Shown piece after piece: positions 37,595 through 46,224 of a stretch of DNA of 64,000 bases. The notes beneath the pieces are model-generated. The model saw only the letters and a list, made by a program, of their open reading frames with translations. It was not told the origin of the DNA and searched no databases. This stretch comes from Vibrio diabolicus (GTDB taxonomy: Bacteria > Pseudomonadota > Gammaproteobacteria > Enterobacterales > Vibrionaceae): assembly GCA_001048675.1 (NCBI GenBank), contig CCKK01000020.1, positions 930,001 to 994,000 on the forward strand, read 5' to 3'. The stretch's first letter is position 1. Each line of letters begins with the position of its first letter. The position numbers and the translations under genes are program-made.

Positions 37595-38233
37595 TTACTG
37601 ACCTCGTCCGTCAATCATCACAACGAATGTTTTGCTCATGATTGAAAGGTCCATTGAAATCCAAGAGTAGAACGAACCTAAGCTTAGTGCGTAACTGTGA
37701 TCAAAACCAACTTTACGTCGTACATCTTCAATGCAAGCATCATAGCCTTGGTTAACTTGCGCTAGGCCCGTAATTCCCGGTAATACGCCATATGTGCGTT
37801 CTACAAAATAAGGGATTTCATCTTCCAACTTTTGGTAGAAAGCAGGGCGCTCTGGACGTGGCCCGATCATCGACATTTCACCTCTCAACACATTAAACAG
37901 CTGTGGTAACTCATCTAAACGCGTCTTACGTAAAAAACGTCCTACTGGTGTGATTCGAGGATCATTTTCGGTTGCCCAAACTGCACCGGAGCGTTGCTCC
38001 GCATCAATATACATGGTGCGAAACTTCATGATTTGAAAAAGATCCATTTTTTCTGGTGTACAGCGCCCAACACGCAGTTGACGATAGATCACTGGGCCTT
38101 TTGATGTGATTTTTATAGCTAGCGCGATAAATGGGAATAGTGGTGCAGTGACGAGCAAAATAAACATTGCAACCAGTACATCAAACGTTCTTTTCGCGTG
38201 GCATACATTTGAATCGTAGCGTGAGTTTTTCAT
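37595..38233 (-). CDS. sypR: Undecaprenyl-phosphate sugar-phosphate transferase SypR
   Basis: The 212-residue bacterial sugar transferase (WbaP/PglC-like) starts polysaccharide repeat assembly by moving a sugar phosphate onto undecaprenyl phosphate. It has one N-terminal membrane/re-entrant helix (about 18-38), then the conserved FQIMKFRTM, RKTRLDELPQLFNVLRGEMSMIGPRPERP and GITGLAQVNQ motifs. ATG at 38233 follows AAGGAAAGC. It is the last gene of the sypP-Q-R unit, matching V. fischeri order. Confidence 0.9.
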   Translation of the reverse strand: MKNSRYDSNVCHAKRTFDVLVAMFILLVTAPLFPFIALAIKITSKGPVIYRQLRVGRCTPEKMDLFQIMKFRTMYIDAEQRSGAVWATENDPRITPVGRFLRKTRLDELPQLFNVLRGEMSMIGPRPERPAFYQKLEDEIPYFVERTYGVLPGITGLAQVNQGYDACIEDVRRKVGFDHSYALSLGSFYSWISMDLSIMSKTFVVMIDGRGQ

Positions 38234-38243
38234 GATGCTTTCC

Positions 38244-39431
38244 TTATTGGTTGACGCGTTTCCAACGTCCATTTTCCATTCCTAGCAAATACTTCATACC
38301 GCCGATGAAATTGGCGAGATGACCAATGACGATGTAGCTAATCAGTTTAAAAGGCTTGACTGTGTTAAGTGCAGGAACCAAGTAAGTGACAAGTGCGATA
38401 CCATAAACACAGGCTTGAGCGAGCAGCATTACTTGAAAAAGCGGGTTGTGTGCCAGTAGTAGTGAACAAACCAAGCAAACAATCATCAAATAGGGTGTTG
38501 CTAAGCGCAGAACCTTTCCCGATAGAAATGCAAAGGCAGTGCCACGATAGCGAGGTAGCAGTAATTTCTTTAATTGCATGAGCTGCTGCATGTTACCCGC
38601 TGAAATTCTTAGGCGTCGCTTGAAGTCTCCGTCGTCTGAGCTTTGTTCGAGTTCAAGAGCTAGCATGTTAGGTTCGTAGATAGCGTTATAGCCTCGCAAA
38701 ACGATTCTCATAGGGAGAATAAAATCGTCATTGATGGTGCTGACTTCAAGTGGTTCAAATAGGTGGGTTCTGAACGTATAAAACGCACCGTGAGAACCAA
38801 TCGTTGAACCCAGCAAGGATTCTTGGTGCTTCACTCGAGACTGGTATTGCCAGTACGCTGCTTCACCTTGGTTATCGGTACTCATTATTTGATATGTCGC
38901 GTTAACCACTCCAACCTTCTCATTTTGATAATGCTGACTAGCTAGCAACAGAGAATCGCAAGAAATCAATGCCGATGTATCACTCAGTGCGGTAATGTCC
39001 GAGCTAACATGACGCATTTCTTCGTTGAGTAGGGCAACTTTACCGCGATTGACTTGGTGGTCATTAATGATGAACAGTGTATCGGAGCAGATTGCTTCTT
39101 GAATCGTCGCTTGAGCAATCTCGGCTGTGTTATCTGTGCAGCCATCACATGCGATCACCACTTTCAATTTATCTCTTGGGTAATCTAAGCTCGCAAGGTT
39201 GCGGATCTTTTCTGCTATCCACTGTTCTTCATTGTAGGCGGGCACGATGACAGTAACAGATGGTAACTGACTGTCTGTTTGAGAGGCTTTGTAAGCCCGC
39301 TCTACAAATAGTGCTGTGGTTTTTTGCTGTTTTAAAGGAAGCCATTTAAGTAGCAATGGATAACCAACATGATGATAGACAATCAAAAATGCGGATAAAC
39401 CAAAACCTGTAATCCAAAGTAAATCATTCAT
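38244..39431 (-). CDS. sypQ: Membrane glycosyltransferase family 2, SypQ
   Basis: The 395 residues comprise an N-terminal helix, a GT2 domain (VTVIVPAYNEEQWIAEKI at about 58; DGCTDN nucleotide-sugar motif; later ALSDTSALI and NDDFILPMRI) and three or four C-terminal membrane segments (about 300-380), as in processive synthase-like enzymes. The start overlaps sypP by eight bases with a GGAGG site. It should add a sugar during assembly of the Syp polysaccharide at the inner membrane. Confidence 0.85.
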   Translation of the reverse strand: MNDLLWITGFGLSAFLIVYHHVGYPLLLKWLPLKQQKTTALFVERAYKASQTDSQLPSVTVIVPAYNEEQWIAEKIRNLASLDYPRDKLKVVIACDGCTDNTAEIAQATIQEAICSDTLFIINDHQVNRGKVALLNEEMRHVSSDITALSDTSALISCDSLLLASQHYQNEKVGVVNATYQIMSTDNQGEAAYWQYQSRVKHQESLLGSTIGSHGAFYTFRTHLFEPLEVSTINDDFILPMRIVLRGYNAIYEPNMLALELEQSSDDGDFKRRLRISAGNMQQLMQLKKLLLPRYRGTAFAFLSGKVLRLATPYLMIVCLVCSLLLAHNPLFQVMLLAQACVYGIALVTYLVPALNTVKPFKLISYIVIGHLANFIGGMKYLLGMENGRWKRVNQ

Positions 39432-40542
39432 AGCTAGCCTCCTTGGCCAAACGTGAGTAGCGACTCACCATGTCTCTGATATCAAAATGTTTGAGAATAA
39501 AAGTTCGAGGAGAACCATGGGTTGATTTCAATTGCTGCGACAAAGCTTCCGCCAAAGAGAACACTCGGTTGGCTTCAACCAATGTGCTGTTAATCGGGCA
39601 GAGCGTCTCTTTCACGCCACCAACATCGGTTGCGACACAAGGAATGTCACATGCTTGAGCTTCTAGTGTTGAGAGGGGGAAACCCTCTTGAAGCGACGGT
39701 AAACAAAATAAATCGAGGCTTTGGTAAAAACTGGGCATATCGTCGACCAAGCCTAAAAAGGTAACGCGATCCTCAAGTTTTAACGTTCTAACTTGTGCTT
39801 CCAATTGAGCTCGCTGAGAACCATCTCCAGCAATGGCTAGGTGTGTGTTTGGCGTAAGATGAGAGAAGGCTTCGATAAGCACTTTATGGCCTTTAACAGC
39901 TTCTAAACGTCCAGCTACTCCAATTACGGTTTTGTTGGCTGGAAGCCCAAACAAGTTTCTCTTGGTTGCTTGATTACCGCTTTGAAATTTCTGGCAATCG
40001 ATTCCATTATGTATGGTGCAGACTTTGCGGTAATTCAGTTTTGTCTGGATTTGTTCGGCGACAAAGTTCGCATCGGCAACCACATGTGGACGAATCATTT
40101 TTAGCAGTAGGGACTGCAGTCGAGCTGACTTTCTGTTATTCAGATGCCAGGCGTCGTGCTCAGTATGGATAATTACTGGCACCTGCGCTAAGCGTGCCGC
40201 AATCCCACCATATAATAGTGGACCGATATGGTGAGTGTGGACCACATCAGGCTTAAGTCCTTTGAGCATGGAAGTCAGCGTACTGATGGTTGTCCCGCTG
40301 AATCCAGGTTTCTTATTGAGAAAGTGCAGTTGGCCTTGGTAGGCCGAGAGTTTTGACCAGCATTGCAGTGCTTGCGCTTTGCTTCCCTCTAAACTTACGA
40401 CAAACACGGAATGATTCGGTTGCGCAAAACGAAGCATCTCTAATACGAGCGTTTCCAAACCGCCAGGAGCTAAGTGCTGCACGACGTGTAATATCACTTT
40501 TTTATTGCGTTGAGTGCTATTTTGCTTTTGTCTGAATTCCAT
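39424..40542 (-). CDS. sypP: Glycosyltransferase family 4, SypP
   Basis: The 372-residue GT-B enzyme shows HVVQHLAPGGLETLVLEML near the N-terminus, VVHTHHIGPLLYGG, and the donor-binding EGFPLSTLEAQACDIPCVATDVGG motif (about 300). It adds one sugar to the repeat unit. ATG at 40542 follows AGGG. It is the first gene of the sypP-Q-R unit and has its own sigma-54-type promoter with an upstream palindrome. Confidence 0.88.
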   Translation of the reverse strand: MEFRQKQNSTQRNKKVILHVVQHLAPGGLETLVLEMLRFAQPNHSVFVVSLEGSKAQALQCWSKLSAYQGQLHFLNKKPGFSGTTISTLTSMLKGLKPDVVHTHHIGPLLYGGIAARLAQVPVIIHTEHDAWHLNNRKSARLQSLLLKMIRPHVVADANFVAEQIQTKLNYRKVCTIHNGIDCQKFQSGNQATKRNLFGLPANKTVIGVAGRLEAVKGHKVLIEAFSHLTPNTHLAIAGDGSQRAQLEAQVRTLKLEDRVTFLGLVDDMPSFYQSLDLFCLPSLQEGFPLSTLEAQACDIPCVATDVGGVKETLCPINSTLVEANRVFSLAEALSQQLKSTHGSPRTFILKHFDIRDMVSRYSRLAKEASYE

Positions 40543-40580
40543 TCTCAAACCCTCGCTGAGTTCTTTGTTTATTCAGGAAT

Positions 40581-40596
40581 TGCAGACTGCGTGCCA
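40581..40596 (-). promoter_or_regulatory. Sigma-54 promoter of sypP
   Basis: On the minus strand TGGCACGCAGTCTGCA has the invariant GG-N10-GC and a perfect -24 element. It predicts a start near 40570, about 28 bases before the ATG. The palindrome at 40656 lies 59 bases upstream. Confidence 0.8.
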
Positions 40597-40655
40597 ATAA
40601 ATTAAGTGTTTAAAAACATTAAGTTAATGGTGACACATATGAATTTCGATGTTTA

Positions 40656-40670
40656 TTCTCAATTTGAGAT
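40656..40670. promoter_or_regulatory. SypG-type enhancer upstream of sypP
   Basis: TTCTCAATTTGAGAT, 14 of 15 identical to the copy before sypA. Its site 59 bases before a sigma-54 promoter is what an activator of the SypG class needs. V. fischeri syp enhancers also begin TTCTCA. Confidence 0.75.
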
Positions 40671-40718
40671 TCATATTAGTGGAAACCTTATGCGGAGTTA
40701 GAATAAGCACAAAAAGAA

Positions 40719-40741
40719 AAGCACTCGCTGAACGAGTGCTT
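40719..40741 (-). terminator. Intrinsic terminator of the sypN-sypO unit
   Basis: A perfect 9-bp stem (AAGCACTCG, 40719-40727, with 40733-40741). On the minus strand it is followed by TTCTTTTTG, a good U-run, 22 bases past the sypO stop. Confidence 0.9.
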
Positions 40742-40762
40742 GTCATGGAGTGTTAACGGCTG

Positions 40763-42196
40763 TTAGCTTCCGTATACCACTTTAGGTAGAGTGGTGATCA
40801 CAGGAACGCCAAGATGCTTTTCTAATGCTCTTTTAGAGCGGATAGAGTTATCTGCTAACTCAAGTATCGTCGCTAATCCAATGCCCAAACCCGCACCACC
40901 GATAAACCCTAAAATGACAAACACAAAACTAGGTAAGTTAGACGGAATGGTTGGTGTGAAAGGTTCATCAATGATTTTCACGCGTTTATTCTCTTCAAAT
41001 ACGCCAAGTGAACCAGTTAATTGAGCCATTTCATAACGCTCTACAAGGTCATCATACATCTCTCTTTTTACCGCGACATCACGAGCTAGGCGGTTAATTT
41101 CTGTTGCGGTGCTACCAAATCGATGTGCATTACTTTCTAACTCTTGAATCATTGTTCGTAAGCTATTGGTTTCTTCTGTGAGGGCTTCAAAGCGTCCGCG
41201 CATAATTTGCAGTTGGTGAAGCTGAGAGACCAGAAGAGGCTGAGCTTCTCCAAGACTGTTTACGGTGGTATTGCTTGCGATATCCCAAAGTTGGGCGCTG
41301 TTTAATTCCGGTTGTTTAGAGTTTAATAGTACTGAGCGCTCTTGCTCCAAGCGGTTTAACTCTCGTAGCTTGCCTTGAACCATGCTATGCGCCTCAGTGT
41401 ACTTGGCGCGAAGCAAGGTGAGCTCACTACGAATGTCGATGATTTGTTCTTCAAGCTTACCGATAACCGGGTTGGTTTTAGAAAGTTGTTGGTCCAAACT
41501 ACCTAGGCTTCGGGTAACACCAGCAAGCTCCGCTTCTTTTTCTGCCAAGGTTTGTTTAAGGCTTGCCAGACGAGTCAGGCTTTGTGCTTGCATTTCAGGC
41601 GTCGCGTGAGAGTAAGTATTCTTGTATTCCGCGAACGCTTGCTCTGCTTTATCCAGCTCTTCTCTGCGTTTATTAATATGGATGGTTAAAAAGTGACTTG
41701 AATCTTTAATTGAAGATCGTTCAGGAGCCAAAAGCTGTTCGACAAAATGTTCACTGACGGAGAGTAACATCGACTCCATGCCATTCGGTTTGCCACTTCG
41801 TAGTTGGATTTGAATGAAGTCCTTACCGAGCTGCTGAACAGACAAACGCGACGCGAGATCTTTAATGATGAACTCTTGCTCTTTAGCACTCATGTCGTCA
41901 CTAATCAGCGCTTGTTCTTTGGCAACTGAGTACAAAACATGTCGGCTTTTTAGCAAGGTACTGAGTGCGCTCAATCGGTCTTTCAGCATGGTTGAGACGG
42001 CAAGATCTTGAAGGAATGGGTTCATTTTCGCTGTCTCTTGGATAAGCATACTTGTATGAGCGACATAAGTCGTCGGAACCAGTTTACTTACGATGAAACC
42101 CAGCACAGGCAATACAAGCATAGGAATAACGATCATGTAGCGACGTCTCCAAGCACCATGTAACAGTACACTGAGGTTTTCTCTTAAATCGTTCAT
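40763..42196 (-). CDS. sypO: Wzz-type chain-length protein SypO
   Basis: The 477 residues have two membrane helices (about 21-42 and 428-450) around a long periplasmic coiled-coil region, the layout of polysaccharide co-polymerases. The PIPTIPSNLP-like proline motif (FTPTIPSNLPSF) precedes the second helix. No kinase domain follows; a separate CpsD-like protein (SypD) exists in the locus. It sets chain length and couples polymerisation to export. Its start overlaps the sypN stop (ATGA). Confidence 0.88.
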   Translation of the reverse strand: MNDLRENLSVLLHGAWRRRYMIVIPMLVLPVLGFIVSKLVPTTYVAHTSMLIQETAKMNPFLQDLAVSTMLKDRLSALSTLLKSRHVLYSVAKEQALISDDMSAKEQEFIIKDLASRLSVQQLGKDFIQIQLRSGKPNGMESMLLSVSEHFVEQLLAPERSSIKDSSHFLTIHINKRREELDKAEQAFAEYKNTYSHATPEMQAQSLTRLASLKQTLAEKEAELAGVTRSLGSLDQQLSKTNPVIGKLEEQIIDIRSELTLLRAKYTEAHSMVQGKLRELNRLEQERSVLLNSKQPELNSAQLWDIASNTTVNSLGEAQPLLVSQLHQLQIMRGRFEALTEETNSLRTMIQELESNAHRFGSTATEINRLARDVAVKREMYDDLVERYEMAQLTGSLGVFEENKRVKIIDEPFTPTIPSNLPSFVFVILGFIGGAGLGIGLATILELADNSIRSKRALEKHLGVPVITTLPKVVYGS

Positions 42197-43317
42197 AGCG
42201 CCCTCACTAATTTATCAACTTGGTTGGCTCTTGCTTCCCAGCTTTGCTGTTGAACAAATGACTTTGAATCTGTCGGTGGCGGTAGGAGGTGATCGAGACT
42301 GGCACGCACGTCTTCGACATCTTGAACCACATGGAGCATATGTTTGTAGGGCATTAATGCGGGAAAGGGTGTGCTGATAACAGGGGTTCCTGTTGCCAAG
42401 TACTCAAGAAGTTTAAGCGGATTACATGCCTTGATTTGAGCGTTATCAACAAAGGGCAACCAACTGGCATCCCAGTGTTGAGAGTAACGTGGCAGAGTGT
42501 GATGCGCTCTCGGGCCTAGGTAGTATATGTTGCTTCTTTGTGGAAGTGGATTGTCACTGAACTCGTTGGGGCCGATGAACACGAGATCCCAGTCAGGCGC
42601 TTGGTCTGCGACTTGGGCAATTAAGTCGTAGTCTAACCATTCAGACAAACTGCCATAAAAGCCCAGCACTTTGCGACCATTATTAGGAAAATCTTCAGCC
42701 TTAGGTGCTGGCTCAGAAAATAGACTAAAGTCGACACCGTGAGGCAAAGTGACGGTTTTACCAGATGGAAATTGAGTGGCGAGTTTGTCACTTGCTGTAA
42801 AAATTACATCAGCCGCGTTAACCAGTGTACGTTCGTGCTTGGCAACCGTGTCGTGGTCAACACCAGCTAAAGCGCTAAAGTCATCGCCACAATAGTAAAT
42901 CAGCCCACGTGAATTCATTTCCGCACAAACATCTGCGGCCGTCGGGAGAGATGTCCAAAATATAGGCTTATCAAAACCAAGAGCGTGTAACTGTTTATCG
43001 AGCTGGTATTTCATCATCTTAGCCGCTACTTTTCTTGCTAATGCAGAACTAGGGGCCGGAATGGTGAGCAAGTTAATGATGTGAATGTTTGGGTGTGTTT
43101 CAGAGTCCAATGTTGGCTTGTGTGATCCTACGTTATGAAATACACGAGTGAGTTTGTTTAACGCACGCTGTATGTCTTTAGAATCCAGCTTAGGTTGACG
43201 AAGACCAATGGAGTTCACCCAAAGGATTCGATGGTTCGCTGCTAGTCGCTTGATAATATGCTGAGTGGAAGAGGGTAACCCGCCAAAATCTTCTCCAAAT
43301 ACTACGATGTCCGTCAT
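42193..43317 (-). CDS. sypN: Glycosyltransferase SypN
   Basis: The 374-residue GT-B enzyme begins MTDIVVFGEDFGGLPSSTQHI and holds the KLLEYLATGTPVISTPFPALMPY donor motif (about 300). Family relatives include WsaF/TuaH-like transferases. A GGAG site precedes the ATG. In V. fischeri the acetyltransferase gene sypM precedes sypN and carries the promoter; here sypM is absent and sypN is first in its unit. Confidence 0.85.
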   Translation of the reverse strand: MTDIVVFGEDFGGLPSSTQHIIKRLAANHRILWVNSIGLRQPKLDSKDIQRALNKLTRVFHNVGSHKPTLDSETHPNIHIINLLTIPAPSSALARKVAAKMMKYQLDKQLHALGFDKPIFWTSLPTAADVCAEMNSRGLIYYCGDDFSALAGVDHDTVAKHERTLVNAADVIFTASDKLATQFPSGKTVTLPHGVDFSLFSEPAPKAEDFPNNGRKVLGFYGSLSEWLDYDLIAQVADQAPDWDLVFIGPNEFSDNPLPQRSNIYYLGPRAHHTLPRYSQHWDASWLPFVDNAQIKACNPLKLLEYLATGTPVISTPFPALMPYKHMLHVVQDVEDVRASLDHLLPPPTDSKSFVQQQSWEARANQVDKLVRAL

Positions 43318-43364
43318 GTGGCTCTCCTTGAGTCTTCGTTATTTGATTACTAATCAAGAGAGTA

Positions 43365-43380
43365 ATCACAATACGTGCCA
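43365..43380 (-). promoter_or_regulatory. Probable sigma-54 promoter of sypN
   Basis: The minus strand reads TGGCACGTATTGTGAT. The -24 element is perfect but the -12 has GA in place of GC, so it may be weaker. Its 59-base distance from the upstream palindrome equals that at sypP, which supports it. Confidence 0.55.
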
Positions 43381-43432
43381 AGGATTTATTTCTTATAAAA
43401 CAGGTAATTGGACTTTCTGTTGGTATTTGAAA

Positions 43433-44797
43433 TTAGGGTTTCTCATTTTGACAATCACTTTGAACGATTCGGCTAACGACAACCGTTAATGCTGCCAGAA
43501 TGTAAATTGGCCAAGTGAAACCTTGAGTGAGGAAAGTACCTGATACGATGGTCCCGATCAGCCCACTTAAGACTGCGTTTGCTCCAACAGAGAGGGTGTA
43601 ATCCGATGTTGGCGTCAGTAGTGAAATAGAATGCAAAGAGGTTCGAATCAATGACACTATCAATGTAATGAACACGGCGAGTCCAACAAACCCCGTTTCT
43701 GCTAATACGCCAAACCAAGTACTGTGTACGGCGTGATTGATACCATCCCAGTGAGGGCTATAGAAATAGTAATTGAAGTAGAAATTATCAAGCCCAACCC
43801 CAGTTAACGGATGGTGGAGAGCCATTTTAAATGCGGCTTCCCACGCGTAAAGTCGCCCCATCGCAGAGGCATCTATTCCATCCTCGGCTGCGCCACCAGA
43901 TTCTCGCCCTGAGATACCAGCAAATGCGTAGAGTACGATGGCTGCGACGGCGCCTAGTACTAAGACTAACGTTTTGCTTTTGATATGCTTAAAGGCAAAG
44001 TACGCAAATACCGATAGAGAGCCTAACAAGCCCCCGCGGCTTTGTGTCTCAATAATCGCAAAAAACAACACCAAACAGGTAACAAGTGCGAAGAGCCGGA
44101 GATGCTTAGGTGAACGTTTCTCCATTAACTGACTAACGGTAAAGGCGAGGGGAAACATTAATACCAGCGCCAAGTCGTTCGGATCGCCGAGTACTGAACC
44201 TATGGAGCGTCCAATCGATACGCGTGTCCCTTCCACTAAATCAATGCCATTCGCTGCGTTTTGTAATGCGACTAAACCAATCAACAATCCGGCGAAAATT
44301 ATCGCTTTCGACATTTGTGCCAACTGAGCAGGCTTGGTAATAAGCCAGGTGATCGCCAATGTCATAATGATGATTTTCCAGTAGGTATTTTTGAAAACCG
44401 TAATGGCAATGTCACGACTGGAAGCAAAGACGATGCCGATGATCACCAGCCCCCAAAATATGCACAGCCATTTTAATGAAGGGTGCCAAAAAGCGGTAAG
44501 CTGGCGACTTATTAAAAGGTGGAAAGCAAGTGCGGCCAGTGCCCCCAATGATAGTAGCAATGGGATCTTAAAGTTATAGATAACGGGAAACGCTTCATGA
44601 ATACGAAAGAATGAAAAAATAACGAACATCGTGACAAGCCAAAACGTTTGGTTGAGAACGAACAGTAAAGCCAGCGGGGCGAAACATAGTGCGACAATCA
44701 AAATAGGGTGAGGCATAACAATCCAAAGCAGGCCGATACAGACGGTAATCGTCAGCGCTGCGATGGACTGCTTTCTTCTCACCTTGGTTTCAGTCAT
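43433..44797 (-). CDS. sypL: Wzy-type O-antigen-ligase/polymerase family protein SypL
   Basis: The 454-residue protein has about twelve membrane segments and the large periplasmic loop of Wzy/WaaL proteins, with HPLTGVGLDNFYFNYYFYSPHWDGINHAVHSTW (about 320-355) as the family signature. It joins repeat units into polymer on the periplasmic face. The ATG at 44797 overlaps the sypK stop (ATGA), so the longer frame to 44827 is rejected. Confidence 0.85.
   Translation of the reverse strand: MTETKVRRKQSIAALTITVCIGLLWIVMPHPILIVALCFAPLALLFVLNQTFWLVTMFVIFSFFRIHEAFPVIYNFKIPLLLSLGALAALAFHLLISRQLTAFWHPSLKWLCIFWGLVIIGIVFASSRDIAITVFKNTYWKIIIMTLAITWLITKPAQLAQMSKAIIFAGLLIGLVALQNAANGIDLVEGTRVSIGRSIGSVLGDPNDLALVLMFPLAFTVSQLMEKRSPKHLRLFALVTCLVLFFAIIETQSRGGLLGSLSVFAYFAFKHIKSKTLVLVLGAVAAIVLYAFAGISGRESGGAAEDGIDASAMGRLYAWEAAFKMALHHPLTGVGLDNFYFNYYFYSPHWDGINHAVHSTWFGVLAETGFVGLAVFITLIVSLIRTSLHSISLLTPTSDYTLSVGANAVLSGLIGTIVSGTFLTQGFTWPIYILAALTVVVSRIVQSDCQNEKP
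43440..43454. promoter_or_regulatory. SypG-type enhancer upstream of sypN, inside the sypL end
   Basis: TTCTCATTTTGACAA matches the sypA copy at 13 of 15 positions. It lies within the last codons of sypL, 59 bases before the sypN promoter. Confidence 0.55.
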
Positions 44798-46224
44798 AAC
44801 GAGTATCTCTTCACCTGTCCACGCCACTTCACCATGTATCGAGTGAGTGCATTTAGCGTCTCTTTACTCATATAGCGAGTGGCTATCCCTGCCAGCAAAG
44901 TGCATGTCAAAATGCAAATTGCGATGGCGATGCCTATTGATTGTGAAGAGTGAAGCAGGAACAGTGCCACACCGGAGATAATCTGCAATAAAACCATCAG
45001 ACTTAGGTGAAAAGGCAACGGCATGCATTGTTGGCCTACCACATAAGTAAGGCCAAGCTTGCACAGTTGAGCGTAATAAAGCGCAATGAAAACTCCATAG
45101 ATACCCAGGGACGATAGGCCAAACAGCAAAGCAATTGCAACGCATGCTGAGACGACATTAATACCCAGTAACCAGCGAGTACGACGCTTGTACAAAATGG
45201 AAATATTAATGAGCTCGCTCCACTCTTTTAGCATAGCGATAGGCAGTAAGAACAAGCTGAACAGTACCGCCTCATGATAGGTTTCTGGTAACAGGTAAGT
45301 GATCATCACCATTGCTAATGTGCCGACTGCAACACTTAAACCGGTAATGTAAATCATGCCTAGATGAGTGATGCGCACAGCTTCTGTACTCTTACGACCT
45401 TCTAGGTAATTAAATCGACGTGGCATCCACCACATGCCAAATGGCTGAACTAAAATACACATGCCAACCGCAAATTTTACGGCTATCGCGTAAATCCCTA
45501 AGGTCGCAAGTGAGGCGTTCGCGCCGATGAACCAGCGTTCAGCGCCATTGAGACAAAACGCAACCAATCCAGCCATCATCATTGGAAGACAGTAATTTAG
45601 GTATTGTTTCGCCACTGTCAGATTTGGCAGAGTCATGCTGTAGCGGTTAATGATGTGCAGCCAGACAAACTGAGTAATAGCAGCCAACAAGCCACCCCAT
45701 AAAACAGAAATAACATGTGGGTGAACAGACAGCGCCGTGATGATGAAAATGACCTGAAAAACAGTGGTAGTCACCATGACGTTAAGTAGGGTTCTTGCTT
45801 TGTCGTCCTGTGTTCTCAACCAAGCTGTGCCGATTGCGATACTTCCTTCTAGAACGATAGCAAACATAACAATAGCAAACTCGACTCGCGTAAAAGGTGC
45901 AGGAATAGGCGCGAGCATAATGATAGCGAGTAGGCATAAAGCCACGATGCCAGCGATGAATAAAGCAAGTGAGTACAGCTGGTTTAGAAGGCTTGTGCGC
46001 GTATTTTGATCCTTTTCAACCCCGACGAATCGATACAGCGCTTCATGTAAAGCGAAACTGACGAATAAGGTTGTGACAACGCCAAAGGTGGTAAGCAGTT
46101 CAAGCTTGCCCATTTGTTCTGGTGAGAGAAAGTGGGGCAATACAGGCAGCATGATTAAGCTGATGCTTTTGTTTATCACTAACGCGATAGCGAACAGCGA
46201 CATGTTGGTCATTGCTTTAGACAT
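44794..46224 (-). CDS. sypK: Wzx-type lipid-linked oligosaccharide flippase SypK
   Basis: The 476-residue MATE/MOP-superfamily protein has twelve or more membrane segments and begins MSKAMTNMSLFAIALVINKSISLIMLPVLP, typical of polysaccharide flippases. It turns the lipid-linked repeat unit to the periplasmic face for SypL. ATG at 46224 is chosen because AAGGAT lies eight bases upstream; the longer frame to 46293 would lie wholly within sypJ. Confidence 0.85.
   Translation of the reverse strand: MSKAMTNMSLFAIALVINKSISLIMLPVLPHFLSPEQMGKLELLTTFGVVTTLFVSFALHEALYRFVGVEKDQNTRTSLLNQLYSLALFIAGIVALCLLAIIMLAPIPAPFTRVEFAIVMFAIVLEGSIAIGTAWLRTQDDKARTLLNVMVTTTVFQVIFIITALSVHPHVISVLWGGLLAAITQFVWLHIINRYSMTLPNLTVAKQYLNYCLPMMMAGLVAFCLNGAERWFIGANASLATLGIYAIAVKFAVGMCILVQPFGMWWMPRRFNYLEGRKSTEAVRITHLGMIYITGLSVAVGTLAMVMITYLLPETYHEAVLFSLFLLPIAMLKEWSELINISILYKRRTRWLLGINVVSACVAIALLFGLSSLGIYGVFIALYYAQLCKLGLTYVVGQQCMPLPFHLSLMVLLQIISGVALFLLHSSQSIGIAIAICILTCTLLAGIATRYMSKETLNALTRYMVKWRGQVKRYSL

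Noticed and set aside
40535-40555. Another SypG site near the sypP start (ATTCTCAAACCCTCG)
   Set aside because: Only the left half matches, and it lies downstream of the promoter at the start codon.
44798-44827. Longer SypL start
   Set aside because: The ATG at 44797 makes a standard ATGA overlap with sypK.
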